DNA of 64,000 nt. Source: Diprion similis (lineage: Eukaryota > Arthropoda > Insecta > Hymenoptera > Diprionidae). Within the stretch, counting starts at the first letter, position 1; every line of letters begins with the position of its first letter. The notes under the pieces were generated by a model. It searched no databases. It was not told the DNA's origin and worked only from the letters and a program-made list of their open reading frames with translations. Position numbers and translations under genes: made by a program. Positions 23,871-35,692 of the stretch are shown piece by piece. The stretch spans positions 62,001-126,000 of the forward strand of contig NC_060111.1 of the NCBI RefSeq assembly GCF_021155765.1, in the 5' to 3' direction.

Positions 23871-26800
23871 GCATGAAATTGTGCGTATATCATATCTATC
23901 ATGAATATTCGAACGTATGCATACATATAGGTACTCGTACACCTTTAGGCAGGTACGCCTACATTTTACGTACGACATAGGACACGTACCCTGCGCAGCT
24001 ACAAAGGTTATTTCCGGGGGTAGGGAAGAGACTCTCATCTCTTTCTCCCATTGTGCCCGTCACGCGTCCCGACGCCCTGATCTGCGCGACATGACAAAGA
24101 GAACGGTATGGACCAGCCCCATGAAACTTCGGCCCGCCCGAAATGCTTTGGTCTGACCGCTTCGTTCTTATAGCATCGTACCAACGAGGCGGCGTGGTTG
24201 ATATTACTAATTTTTTTGAAAATTTCAACTCCAGCCCCCCAACCGGACGAGGCATTTGCAGTAATGTCGCGTAGTCACATCCGATATTAACAAGACTGTC
24301 GTCAGCTGATTATTACTCGAGAGTCGGGCTGTCCGGTCCTCTCTTTCAGGCCCGTGGCATGGTGTGACGAGTGGATTTCACTGTAGGTACCCTGTTCGAC
24401 TGTTGGCGATTTCATCTCGTAAGAAACTGAACTTTGGAAAATGATGTCGGTCGGAACATTATACGGAGGCGCGTTAGAGACCCTCGACTCTTCTTCGTTG
24501 CCGTCGTCATCGTCGTCCTGGTCTTCGTTGCGCGTCGTAATATCCTGACACGTGCCACGGGAGAGGTTCGTTCCTTCACTAATATCCAACTTACGCGGCC
24601 CTGTTGTTCATCGCGTACCTACCTAGGTATACCTATACAACATCTCTCTCTTTCTCTCTCTCACCAACAGCTAACCTTACCTGACCCTTACATCTATACA
24701 TAAGTATACTTCGTAAACTCAACTAATTTTACACAAGGTATATGATATAACCTATTATGTTTCACGAAGATGCTCGAAGGTTTCTGATATCCGCGTCACG
24801 CGCCAAGAGCATCGAATTACCCGCTCACTCGCTCATTCGCTGACTCCTACAATAAATGTTCGAGGTTAACGTGCATAGACCGATGTTAAAAACTTCACTA
24901 CGTCTAATATACTGGACTCTTGGGGAATGCATATTGTTGATTTCAATTTCTTCCCATCGTCAAACGCAAGAAAATATTATTATATTTACGTATATACATT
25001 TATTATTCATAGATGATGTTCATCGTTCAGTTGAATAATAGATTGACTGTAAAATCAATAATAGGCATTCCAGCTTTTGACAAATTGACCCAAGACCTTG
25101 AAGTTAGTTAACTATGATTAGTAATTAATTTTGTATCCAACCTTCAATATTCGTAATGCACCTCGCGCAATATTCGTGCCAAAATTATTATACCGATTCA
25201 CCCTGATTATCCCGTAGCCTAGCGTCTTTGCAAGATTACTGCGAATCACGCGACGGCACAGACTTCTATTAGGATAATTACACAATCGTCGTTGTACGTC
25301 AAACGGGTTGAACTAGACCCAAGGGGTAGTTTACTTCAACCGGGGTGGCAGTAAATTGTATTATTTGTGAACCTTTACATTAATAACCCTATAAGTGTAA
25401 GGTAGAATATTATATGGGGCATTGCATTAAGTGTGCAAGGTTAAACATTTTGACTATTTTTCGTGTAAGATTTGGCACGTTCTGATGGAAAGCCGGCAAT
25501 TTCCTTGATTCGGTTCAAGTCCACACGCATTCGCGCAAAATTCGCATCAAGCTGTGTAAATTTTTATAAACTCGAGTTCAAGTAAATGCACGCGCCCGTA
25601 TGAACTTGGTAACTACTTACCCGAAATATACACAAAAAGTTCCTACGCTGCAATCGATCTGACCGAAACCCGGATGCTCTCAAGATCGGTTCAAACTTTG
25701 TTCGTAAAAAGGTGTATCGATGACGCATTATCGTAGAATCATATACCTAAGCTTTAAAATATAGGTATAAATCATTCGCACCGTTGTATATCATTTCATT
25801 CAAATATATTGCGTGCATGTTAAATTATATTGTAATATATATTGGACGAATTGAAATATTCACCCGGATTCGATTAAATATGAAATGAAGCGGTGATAAA
25901 GAAAAACAACAAATCTTCACGAAAAACATGCGTAGGTTAGCTAAATGTTACGAAACTCACATGCGTTCCGTTCCTCTATGCTGCACATCTACATACGGGG
26001 TTGGTAGTAAAAGCTGAACGATGTCAATAGCGAGTGTCGGTGCAGTTAGTTCGACCCGACCGACAGACTGCGACTCATCATGAGGTTAATCTATTGAATT
26101 CTAAAAAGAAACGAATTAAAAAAGTTAGTCGACATCATACATATAGCTTGGAAAGAATTGCAACTATAGGGGCGAGACGAAGTAGTTCACTAGATAAGTT
26201 GGAATGAGTAAATTTCAGCCGCACTGGCGATCGGTGCATACATCATCTTTTGAAAAAGAAATATACCTCAATCGAAATAGTATACAGTTCGCGCTGGATC
26301 CGAGTGAACAATTGTCGGTAGAGTTGCTATCTACTTTTTATTTCTATTCGCTTAATTATCTATTCCTTCAAGGTTTGGGACGGGGCTTACCTCGTACACA
26401 AAGCGAACCATTATTACACATGGCGGGATTATCATCTCTCAATTGCGTGTAAATTAACCACGTTACATGTAAGACACCTTATAATTCTTATATTACGTAC
26501 ACCGGCGGCGTAATTAGCGTGACATCTTTCGTTGAAATTATCTCTAATTCACAATTATATCTGGAATTGTATATAGAAAGGAGCCAAGCAAGAGGAAAAG
26601 AAAATCCACAAAAAAGTACACCACGCCTATTACATATAACCTACAACGAATGCAGCATTGGCAGCGAGCAAGAGCTGTTAAAATTTCCCACGGCTCGCTG
26701 CGGTATTATAAAAGTTACACCGACCACATACACGCTAATACACTACATCTATAACAGCTTACGGGGGAGGGGGGCGAGTTCCCATGGAAAATGATAGTGC

Positions 26801-28442
26801 CGAGATCTCACCCTTCCTCGCGGCCCTACAGATGCCAATAAAATGAAATGTATGATCAAGTGTGGATGTATTAATTCTATTTACGGGTCTGTCACGGTCA
26901 GCGCATATGGCGTGGGACGCAGGGATACACGGTACAAACACTTATTCCCCTGCCGTGCGAGCGAACGGCGCACGCCAACTCGCCCGCGTCAAGTAAACAC
27001 GCGTCTACAAGTATTTTTCTTTATCTTGAAATTTGGAAAAACGCACCATCGGTAATTCTTCTACGAATCCGCAGACTTTTACTATTGGACGCAACTTCGT
27101 GAAAGTAAAAATTTGTAAAAGGAAACTAAAGAGAATATCCATTGACAAAAAAATAATTATAGTGTGCAGAGAATTGTCGAATTACGCGAACTGCGGGTAG
27201 ATGCGGAATGCGATAGGAGGGTCGGCTGTATCCAAGCCCATGCGGTAATACAGTGCCATGCACGAATTATATTGCCCATGCACTGGTTCATCATACGGCT
27301 CACGAGATCCTTGAAAAGACCCACCTGTTGCTCCCATTGCCCTTGGAGCATTTCTACCCCTGCAGGCGTAGCGGCTCTCATACACCCCCGCAACGACAGC
27401 AATAGCAGACGACGCGTAATCACCCCGCCCACTTCCCCTCTGCCGAAGGGTGGGTAGATGTATAAACGAGTTGAAGCACAATCAATTCAAAATCATATCC
27501 ACCCCGTTCGATTATGATGTTTTCTGGCAATTTCTAAGTTTGTGCTTCCTACTAACGATTCTTATCGGGAGTGATCCCATTATGCCATAGTATATGTATA
27601 CACTTTTTAAATTTTGTCGAGTGAAAACCGAGCTACGTTATACGATAAGCAAGTGAAGGCGTATGCGTAGCGAATGCATATAGGTGGAACAAAAAAATTG
27701 AATGCGGACATGCGACGCGGCACATTACCAGGTATATTTTCTCACGATTTATAGGGGATGTATTTTCGCGACGGCGCGGCGACGGCAGCAGGAGGGCTAC
27801 AAGGATGAAGACAAGAGGAGAGAAGTGCACACGGAGCATTTTTCATTCAGCAGATAGAGGGCGCCGATTAAATCTCTATGTGGGCACGCAGTACGGTATT
27901 GTTTCAGTGCACCATTGTGTGGCTTCGGGAGTTTGAGGGTTACTTCGTTATCGTGTATCAACAAAGAACGCACACCAATCACCACGGGAATGTGTCAATA
28001 GTAGGATGAAAAAATTTCCATCCGTTACTTGTACTAATTTGTCCCAAAACAATTCAATTATTCGACCCTCGGTCATTCTCTTGCCAATGAAAAACTGCTT
28101 TGAACGAAAATTCGCCAAGGTACGTTCAATCGAGAAGCAGAAACATTTTAAAGACACGCAACCCATGCCCGTATACCTACCTATACGCATATTGTAAAAA
28201 TCTTAAGCAACGGAAAACGAACTCGCAACGACTCGTGTTATTTTGTCCGGCTATATCTATCGCTACTATCTACGGGAGAATTCCTCCATCGGTGCACATT
28301 ACAATAACATGGAAAATCAATTTTGGTCATTCCGAATAGGCTACGAATAGAAATTTTTTCACCTATAATCTAGAAGCTGTGTTTTTCTAATCTTCCATCG
28401 ATTGGTGCCATCTGTCTGCCGCAGGTAAAGCCTATCGATGAC
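23871..28442. other. Gene-less stretch
   Basis: No firmly supported gene. A GC-rich patch at about 27157-27480 with two overlapping long minus-strand frames is listed separately as a doubtful exon. Confidence 0.5.
27157..27480 (-). other. Doubtful coding island, unidentified
   Basis: A GC-rich island in AT-rich surroundings is open in two minus-strand frames (to 27157 and to 27182) for more than 90 codons each. One frame reads a non-repetitive segment including QGQWEQQVGLFKDLVSRMM. The other reads REPYDEPVHGQYNSCMALYY. I recognise neither. A possible acceptor (CCCTTCGGCAG) lies near 27440 on the minus strand. It could be a terminal exon or chance. Confidence 0.2.
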
Positions 28443-28735
28443 CAGTACTGGGCGCCACGAATTACTTTGTGTGATTAATTACGTCGAAATTACTAATTAC
28501 ATTGGTAATTTGTAATCAACAAAAAAAAAATACTAATTACATTTTCAATTTGTATTTAGAAAAATTTCAATTACAAATTACGAATGTAATTAGTATCGTT
28601 TATTTTTCTAATTACAAATTAAAAATGTAATTTAATTAGCATTTTTTACTCTTATAATTACAAATCAAAATTGAAATTAGTAATTTTCTTTCTTTCAATT
28701 ACAAATTACAAATTACAAATTACATTGATCGTTTA
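28443..28735. mobile_element. hAT-like terminal fragment with AATTAC repeats
   Basis: It begins CAGTACTGGGC, the kind of end found on many hAT transposons, and runs into dozens of interspersed AATTACAAATTA / TAATTTGTAATT words in both orientations, a pattern seen in some hAT termini. No matching opposite end or 8-bp duplication was identified, so this may be a truncated end or only a low-complexity tract. Confidence 0.4.
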
Positions 28736-28906
28736 TTTACATCTGTATAGAGTGAATTTCGTATTGGTGTGAACCTAATATATAATCTATAGATGCATGA
28801 TATAGACAGGCCACGGTGGGGATAATTTGCGTCGCCGATCGGAGGACTCTTAATTACTAGTACAATATCGCGAACACATTGTCTATTCGGTTTTATGCAT
28901 ATAGGT

Positions 28907-29060
28907 ACTAGTGTTGTACGACCTCACCGGCTTAACCGGCTAAGACGGTTAACCTGATTAATTCGTCAGTGGTTTAACCGGTTAATCGGTTAACCATGTT
29001 GTTGAATGGGTGACCAGTTAATAGTTAAATGTTTAACCGGTTATTGGTTAAATCGTTTCA
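28907..29060. repeat. AACCGGTTAA repeat cluster
   Basis: Dense array of GGTTAACC / AACCGGTTAA words. Exact AACCGGTT occurs at 28976-28983 and 29036-29043, with half-sites around them. It starts with AGTGTTGTACG, which resembles a hAT end, so a transposon remnant is likely. AACCGGTT is also the consensus site for Grainyhead, so a regulatory reading is possible but unproven. Confidence 0.6.
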
Positions 29061-29570
29061 ATAAGTAATTCGTTCAAAAATTAATTGAATGCAATTTTTC
29101 ATGCGCTAATTGTAATATTAGGTTGGCTTCATCATTTCAGTAAATATAGAAATTTTTTACTATTCAAATTAACGATCTGGTTAGAAGCCGTTTTTCAATC
29201 CCTGGTCATCAATTAGTCATGAATTTATTTGTATTCAGTAAAGCCGGGAGGAATAAACCTGCTAACAGATATGTATTCTTGAATCAATTATTATTAGTAT
29301 AAGTAAATAATACTTCGTTGTCAATAAATGTAATAAATTCACTTGTCGAGGGTCTGAAACGGATGTAATAAATTGGGTAGACATTTAGGTTATTTTATTG
29401 AAAAATGCAGCCGGTAACGAGTGAACTTTTGAAATGTTGATTAATTTCTGACCCCTTCAAATTTATTTTCAAATTATAAAATAGTGATTTTTCTTTCAAC
29501 GTTTCGTTACTTTAACATTACTAGATTTAACCTCACGAATACGGAGATCGGAGAGCGAAATCACGCTATC

Positions 29571-29572
<2 letters not shown>

Positions 29573-29614
<42 letters not shown>
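29573..29614. repeat. (TA)n microsatellite
   Basis: About 21 uninterrupted TA units. Confidence 0.95.
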
Positions 29615-29616
<2 letters not shown>

Positions 29617-30834
29617 GTATCAACTATATAATGTATTCGTGTCCATTTGACTAACAGGGGATTCTTATATATTATATACTATATATGTATAGGTATTAAG
29701 TACTCAAGAACAGAAGGTTATACAGACGAAGTAACGTCCCACCACATCTGTCCCTCTCGCTCTTTCTTTTGCGTTTTTTTCTCTCCTATTTTACTTTCTG
29801 TTTCTTGTTATACGAATGACACTTATCATCGCCCCGTGCCGTTTCACCCTGGACGTTCTCTTTAATTACAGCAGATGCAACAATGACGCATGGCTTCTAT
29901 ATTTGGATCAGCGCCCATCATGTTATCCAATAATGGAAAATACAAAATGAAAGAAGAAGACAAAGAAGGAGAACTGTAAGATAAAGAAGCCACCGACATC
30001 TAATTTTTTCATATTGGCGATTGATACCTGCGCATATCGTACTATATTACATTATAGTATGTCCATATTGAAATCGTAGCCTTCTTTTCAAAGATTCTAT
30101 GTATAGTTGTTTAGTTTTATTGCTTATTCAATAACTGACTCATTTGTTTCTGTATGTACTTATCCATTTACTTAGTCGTCTCGCACTGTGCAGTTTCACA
30201 TTTGCCTCGAGGCTGTGGGGTGACCCACAGAAAACGATACACTTTATAAACCTATCAGTGACACATCGCGAATGTAACGGTTCGAAGCCACTACGTTAAT
30301 TATACTTACATCACCGCAGCAAGCATTAGGATTGGCGTATATAGATATGGTGTCGTTAAACGAGCGATCATCGAACCTTGAGAGTGCAACTACAGGGTGG
30401 AAACCATGCGGGAAAACGACAAAAAAAAACAGAATTAACGGAGTTCCACCTGGTGCGGTCATCATGGGGCGAGTGGTCAAACAAAAGTGTAAAAATACTC
30501 CCTGTTTATCACATTTACACGGCCGACTAGTCCGTAAGGTCTTGGCTGCCTACAAGTTGTTGCTATAATACAGGAGGACGCGCGCGCACTAGCCTGAAGA
30601 GGGATGATCGCAGTCTAACCAACCGTATAAATATCATTTCTCAATTTCGTAGCATGACTAAGGATTTTCCGAGCTTTGACTCTCGGGGCGGGGATGGCAG
30701 AGGCGGTTGGAGACATTTCAAGGGGCCACCCTTTTGGAAGTTTGCCTCGATCCCTGTCGAACTTGAGGTACTGAAACGTCCTCGGACATCTCCGCCTGAT
30801 ATCCGCCCTGACCACCGAAGCCTGCGTATTGTAG

Positions 30835-30866
30835 CCATACCCATACCCATACCCATACCTATACCT
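30835..30866. repeat. (CCATAC)n hexanucleotide repeat
   Basis: About five CCATAC units, the last degenerate. Read on the minus strand it gives a GY or GM dipeptide repeat within a GC-rich patch. I cannot show that it is coding. Confidence 0.85.
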
Positions 30867-31315
30867 CTATGTATACCTGTAATGAACACTGTAATTGTCC
30901 AACAACGAGACGGCTCGGATCATCGCGGGCGGCGAGTCAGTCAGTGCCTCACTTGCTGGTACCAATGGTGAATGGGCAAAGCAATTTCACCGCACTTCTG
31001 TCGGCGCATGCGAATGGGCGGAACACTCAAAGGCGCTGCGATTATTTTAATAAATTGTTATTTATTTTACTTGAACATAACTGTACGGCTGAAACACTAT
31101 ACCTATTATATCGCCAAAACCTCCGCACATTTATGGTGCATAACATTTTACTTCGTACTCATTGATACTTGCATCCGGATCTTATTGTTAATGTAGGGTT
31201 CCAGGACATCCGAAAGTGTTTCGTTGCTTATACTTCTTGAATCACATCAACGACTGCCCAATCACTCATACCGTTAAAAAGTTATGTTATGGTCAAAACT
31301 CTCATCAATTCTTCT

Positions 31316-31412
31316 GATTCGACGTTTTACGGCACAACACCAGCTCGAAGTATCGGAGAAGCAAACTCTTCGATAATTATTATATTGGTATTATGGCGTA
31401 AAACGTCGAATC
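31316..31412. other. Hairpin with 16-bp perfect stem
   Basis: GATTCGACGTTTTACG (31316-31331) and its exact reverse complement (31397-31412) bracket 65 bp. Inside, CGAAGTATCG and CTCTTCGATAA allow some further pairing. The size is close to an arthropod pre-miRNA, but the internal bulges are large. It could equally be a small MITE. Confidence 0.6.
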
Positions 31413-32835
31413 ATTATGTTTCATGACTGAATTACCCTGCAATAATATGAAATACTCTCCAAAACAAGTAAATTGATCTCGACATTTTCCGAGTCAAAAT
31501 TAGCTTCCGAAATGTCAGTTTACACCGTCGCTTCCAATACCTCGCTGTTGTATATGCTATACACCCATCTATGATGAGTTAGGTAGCCTACTTACCTGGG
31601 TCATAGTATAGGATATGGGAAAATTTGCATCTATGCGTATGCGTACGCGCATCATTCTGCATTGCACTTGAATGTTGGTATAACCTTCAATTTATACCCA
31701 ACCTTCGACAAGCCCGCATGACACCTCATTCTACACACATTCTGCTGGGCGTCTCTGCTGCTTGTGGTATAAGATTATGATTCAAATTCATACCGGCGGA
31801 TTATAAATACAGGCGGCCTATGTGTTGCGTATTGCGAATACACGAGCAGGTGTTCAAAACTTCGTCGGCCAATAATTTTTAAAATATTGTTACAACTGAC
31901 GCTGAGTTATCGTACACGCGAACCTGAGGTTTCGATCGATCAGGATTGATCGCGAAATAAAAATTTATTTGCCACTAGTGCTGACTTAATTCTTACAACA
32001 ATTCGTAGCAGGGTGAATATAAACACCGGTGAGTTAGCTTACGGGCAAATCTTGCACTGAACTGTATGAATTTTATTTTAAAATCTTATCGTTAGTATCA
32101 GTAAGAATTTGAATTTTCCATAAAATTTTATCAGGTAGGTAAACGTCTTTGTTCCTGCACAAGGGTTGGTTATTGTCAATTTTACACATATCCAAAGCTA
32201 CTTTTAACACATAATGCCTGACGAAAAATCGTAAAAGTGCCGGAATAATAAAATTTCTATTCTGAAGATTACAAAAAGCAAAAAATCGAAAACCTTGAGA
32301 ACAGTCACTTAATCAAAACACTCATCACATTTTCTGCAACACCATATATTCGCGTGCTGCAACTCGTTGACAAGTAGTGCGGTTTGGCCGGTTATTATAA
32401 ACGAAAAAAAATCCGATGGAACAAATCAACAGCTCCCTCGTTCCGTCTCTCCTCCCCCTCATGCCCGGTGTATCATCTTGGTATAAGGTAAACGCACAAG
32501 CACCTAGAGCTAAACAATATATACAGCCAATAGAGCTTGCAACGTGACCAAGTGCCAACGGCAGCTCGAATATTCCGCGTCACAAACCCTCATCGAGACA
32601 GGGGATAGACGCACGTTTGCTGTAGTTTGCACGCCAGTGGAGAGAGCTTATACCTTTGATTGACCAAACGTCAAATGGTATAATACCGGTGAATGGTGGT
32701 CCCCATAACGTCCGGCCAAAACGGTTCAAAGTTGAGTCTCTGCATGTTCGGTAGAATTACCGTCTATCTCGTATCCAAGTGTAAGTGCACTGCGCACCAG
32801 ATCCGATCCTGCATAACAACAGCAACAACATCTAC

Positions 32836-32879
32836 GACGACGACGACAACAACGACAACGACGACGACTACGACAGCCG
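32836..32879 (+). repeat. (ACG)n/(ACA)n trinucleotide tract
   Basis: Runs of ACGACGACG mixed with ACAACA, reading as a threonine run on the plus strand and arginine or cysteine on the minus strand. Low complexity, not taken as coding. Confidence 0.85.
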
Positions 32880-33233
32880 AAACAAAACCACAACCATGAT
32901 ATCGGTGGAGGGGGTAGAAGCTTAGCAATTGAAGTATTCCAGGATCGAGGGGGATTCATGTTGTACGGGGTTTAGAGAGGGACGAGACCAATCGCTCCCG
33001 TCGTCAGGACTATTCGTCTGCGCGCGCAGCTTGCGGCGACGGTGGGGGATTCAATTGTCATTGGGGTTGAGCTTGCCGCTACACCCTACGGAGACCAGGA
33101 TTCGCCCGGTGGTGGGGACAGGTAGGCGACGATCGGGTCGTCAGGGAAGACATCGGCTGGCGTTAGGGTTAGTTTGCGGCGAGGCGAGCGAGTGTGCGCT
33201 TGCGTCACCTTCGGGCCGATCACCGTCCTTTCT

Positions 33234-33290
33234 TCTGACTGACTGACTGACTGACATACAGACAAACAGACAGACTGACTGACCGACAGA
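33234..33290 (+). repeat. (ACTG)n/(ACAG)n tetranucleotide repeat
   Basis: Five ACTG units followed by degenerate ACAG and ACTG units. Confidence 0.85.
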
Positions 33291-35245
33291 TGATTGGAGG
33301 GAAAAAAAAACCGACCAACAGACGGATTCAACTGTCTCACGACGAGGAGCTGTCCTTGGCCAGTAATCAACGTCGGGCTCGATAATAGACTGTCCGACAC
33401 AACCTACATCCGGGTATTGAAATCTCCTCCGTCGACAACCCTAACTTCCGCCATCGTGAACGACGATGACATCGACGCGAAGGGAGACATTTCAAGAACT
33501 CAATGTTAAATTGGAGGAAAAAAACCAAAAGCTGAGGGTCAGGGTTAGGAGGGACTTTGCGGATAGAGAAATGGAGATCGGAAAATCCACGACATCTGTG
33601 TTTGGTCGTATAAAGTATAATACAGATATACCATACCTATATACTTTATGCACGGTTTCCATCACGATTTAAAAACTGTCATCACAATTGAAAGATAGCG
33701 TTATGAGAGTCGATATTGATCTAACAAAAGATGATTAAAAATATCCCACACCAACGATGTGATCCGTTAGCAAGACTGAAGAAGATACTAAATCACCAAG
33801 CTTATATGACGTCGGTAATGTTTCATCGAATTGACAGCGGTGAATGCGTCAAGTTGCCCGAAGAGTTCTACGTAGAAGCGGAAGAAGACCAGAAGAGTCA
33901 CATAAATTACACGAGACGACATACTTCAAATAACAATTTTTGACGCCGAATTGAAATTCTATAAACCGTTAAGCATCCGGTTGTTATTTTACGAGAGCAC
34001 AGCCGGACCCGACCGCCCGTTACTACTTGGCAGGCTGCAGACGGGCTATCAGCGACGACTGTCGCGGATGGAACTACTGGGAATGCATGGCAGACACCCT
34101 GGCAATACTGCTACTGCTTCGGACATATTATGTCTATGGAACAGCTGACGGCCAACTTCTCTTTCACTGACATACACACACTCGCCAGCCTCACAATTGC
34201 AGCTCGACACACATTTCTGTACACATGCAATACATTGCCTTGCATGTATAGGTAAGCCTTGTAGTATAGTCATTATCATCATCATCATTATCATATTATT
34301 ACTTGTATTAACAGTACTGTTATTACTATTAGAAGCAGTTTTTTCTTTTCTTTTTTCTTTATGGCTATGCCCCCGTGAAGGATGTGCCATTAGAAGCAGT
34401 TCAAATGACCATTTTTTTTAGTTTCTTTTAGATTATAGTTACAAAGCAAATACTAAAGTGAGATTAATGTTAAGTTACCGATCAAGACATCGCAAATATT
34501 CAATAATTTGTATCTAGTCATGCATTAATGCAAAACTTCAAATATCATTTCATTAGGTCATCTATACACGTGTACCTAACCGACAATCGTTTAGACCTAC
34601 TTGATTTTTTTACCAAACGAAATTGATTGCTCTTTCCACGTACTCCCATATTATGCCATGCTGGCTCAAAAATAATTATACAGATATGCATAAGCTTTTC
34701 ACTTTATTCTAGTGAGAAACACGGAACTAAAATCTAAGTCAGTATTGAACATATATAGTCTACGTAGAGAGTACTAATTTAGAAATGTACCGTTGTACCT
34801 ACGTGGTCAAACATAGCGTGGAACGCATCGTGAAAAAATATGGGAAATTCAAAAATGCAGTTGTTAGCCCAGCCTCTTATAGAAAAATGTAAACTTTATT
34901 ATTCTCAATGATGTGAGCATTTCCCTGTCGGAGAAAATTTACAATTATAAATCGAGTTCCACCTCTCCGAATCATATATCAACCATATATTATGATTGTT
35001 TATTATAATGCGAACACTTTACGAGCATTGATATACGACGAACTATAGGTGTATAAATTGATTATAGTCAAAGCGTCAAATGAACGTATATCTCTCTAAA
35101 AGATTCATATCTAATTAAGTATTAATCATTCATTTTTCACTTGAATTTTTTTTTTTTTTGTGTATTCACTACCCAGTTGAATTTGAACACACGGATATAG
35201 GGCAGGCCACAATTAAATGCAATTCGAATGTCAGATTATATTATG

Positions 35246-35692
35246 TAGGCAATAATAAAGATGTTCGTCGACGTAGGTAATTTTGTAGAAAAAAATTATT
35301 CAATGAACGACGTTTCAGGCTAGAAAACAATTTAACAAAACTGATTCAGTCACAATCCTTTGTCAAAAAAATCTTTTCCGTTAACTTAGATTCTAACTTG
35401 TATTCTTACAAGTGTTAAATTCATGATATTTTGTGATATTTTCTTAGTTTTAGTTCTCGAACAAAATTTAATCTCAAAATGAGGCATGATTGTGAATGTA
35501 ACCTGTTATATACATTGACAATTCAATTATTCTCAGTAACTATTGTAAAACATGCAAATTGCATAATCGTAATTTTGTTAAATTGTTTTCTAGCCCGAAG
35601 ATGGTAAGCTGCAGCCTTACCAAAACGTCGTTCATTGAATGATTTTTTTCTACAAAATTACCTACGTCGACGAACTTCTTTATTATCACCTA
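35246..35692. mobile_element. Foldback element with about 90-120 bp arms
   Basis: The left arm (35246-35340) and right arm (about 35574-35692) are near-perfect reverse complements running from a TAGG(Y)-type end through GTTCGTCGACGTAGGTAA and CATTCAATGAACGACG to ACAATTTAACAAAA. The right arm carries about 26 extra bases (about 35596-35623), including a smaller hairpin GGTAAGCTGCAGCCTTACC (35603-35621), absent from the left arm. The spacer is AT-rich with no ORF. Near-identical direct repeats flank it (from 35228 and 35717), so it may sit inside a duplicated segment. Confidence 0.85.

Larger units (their letters stand above)
29061..35245. other. Gene-less stretch
   Basis: No supported gene. 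Visible items are a long (TA)n tract (29573-29614), a (CCATAC)n run (30835-30866), a hairpin (31316-31412), an (ACG/ACA)n run (about 32836-32879) and an (ACTG)n run (about 33234-33290). GC-rich patches occur at about 30640-31040 and 32900-33560. Translated frames there resemble no known family. Confidence 0.5.

Noticed and set aside
33731-33943. 70-codon ORF with acidic C-terminal part
   Set aside because: It looked protein-like, but no family, splice site or neighbouring exon supports it.
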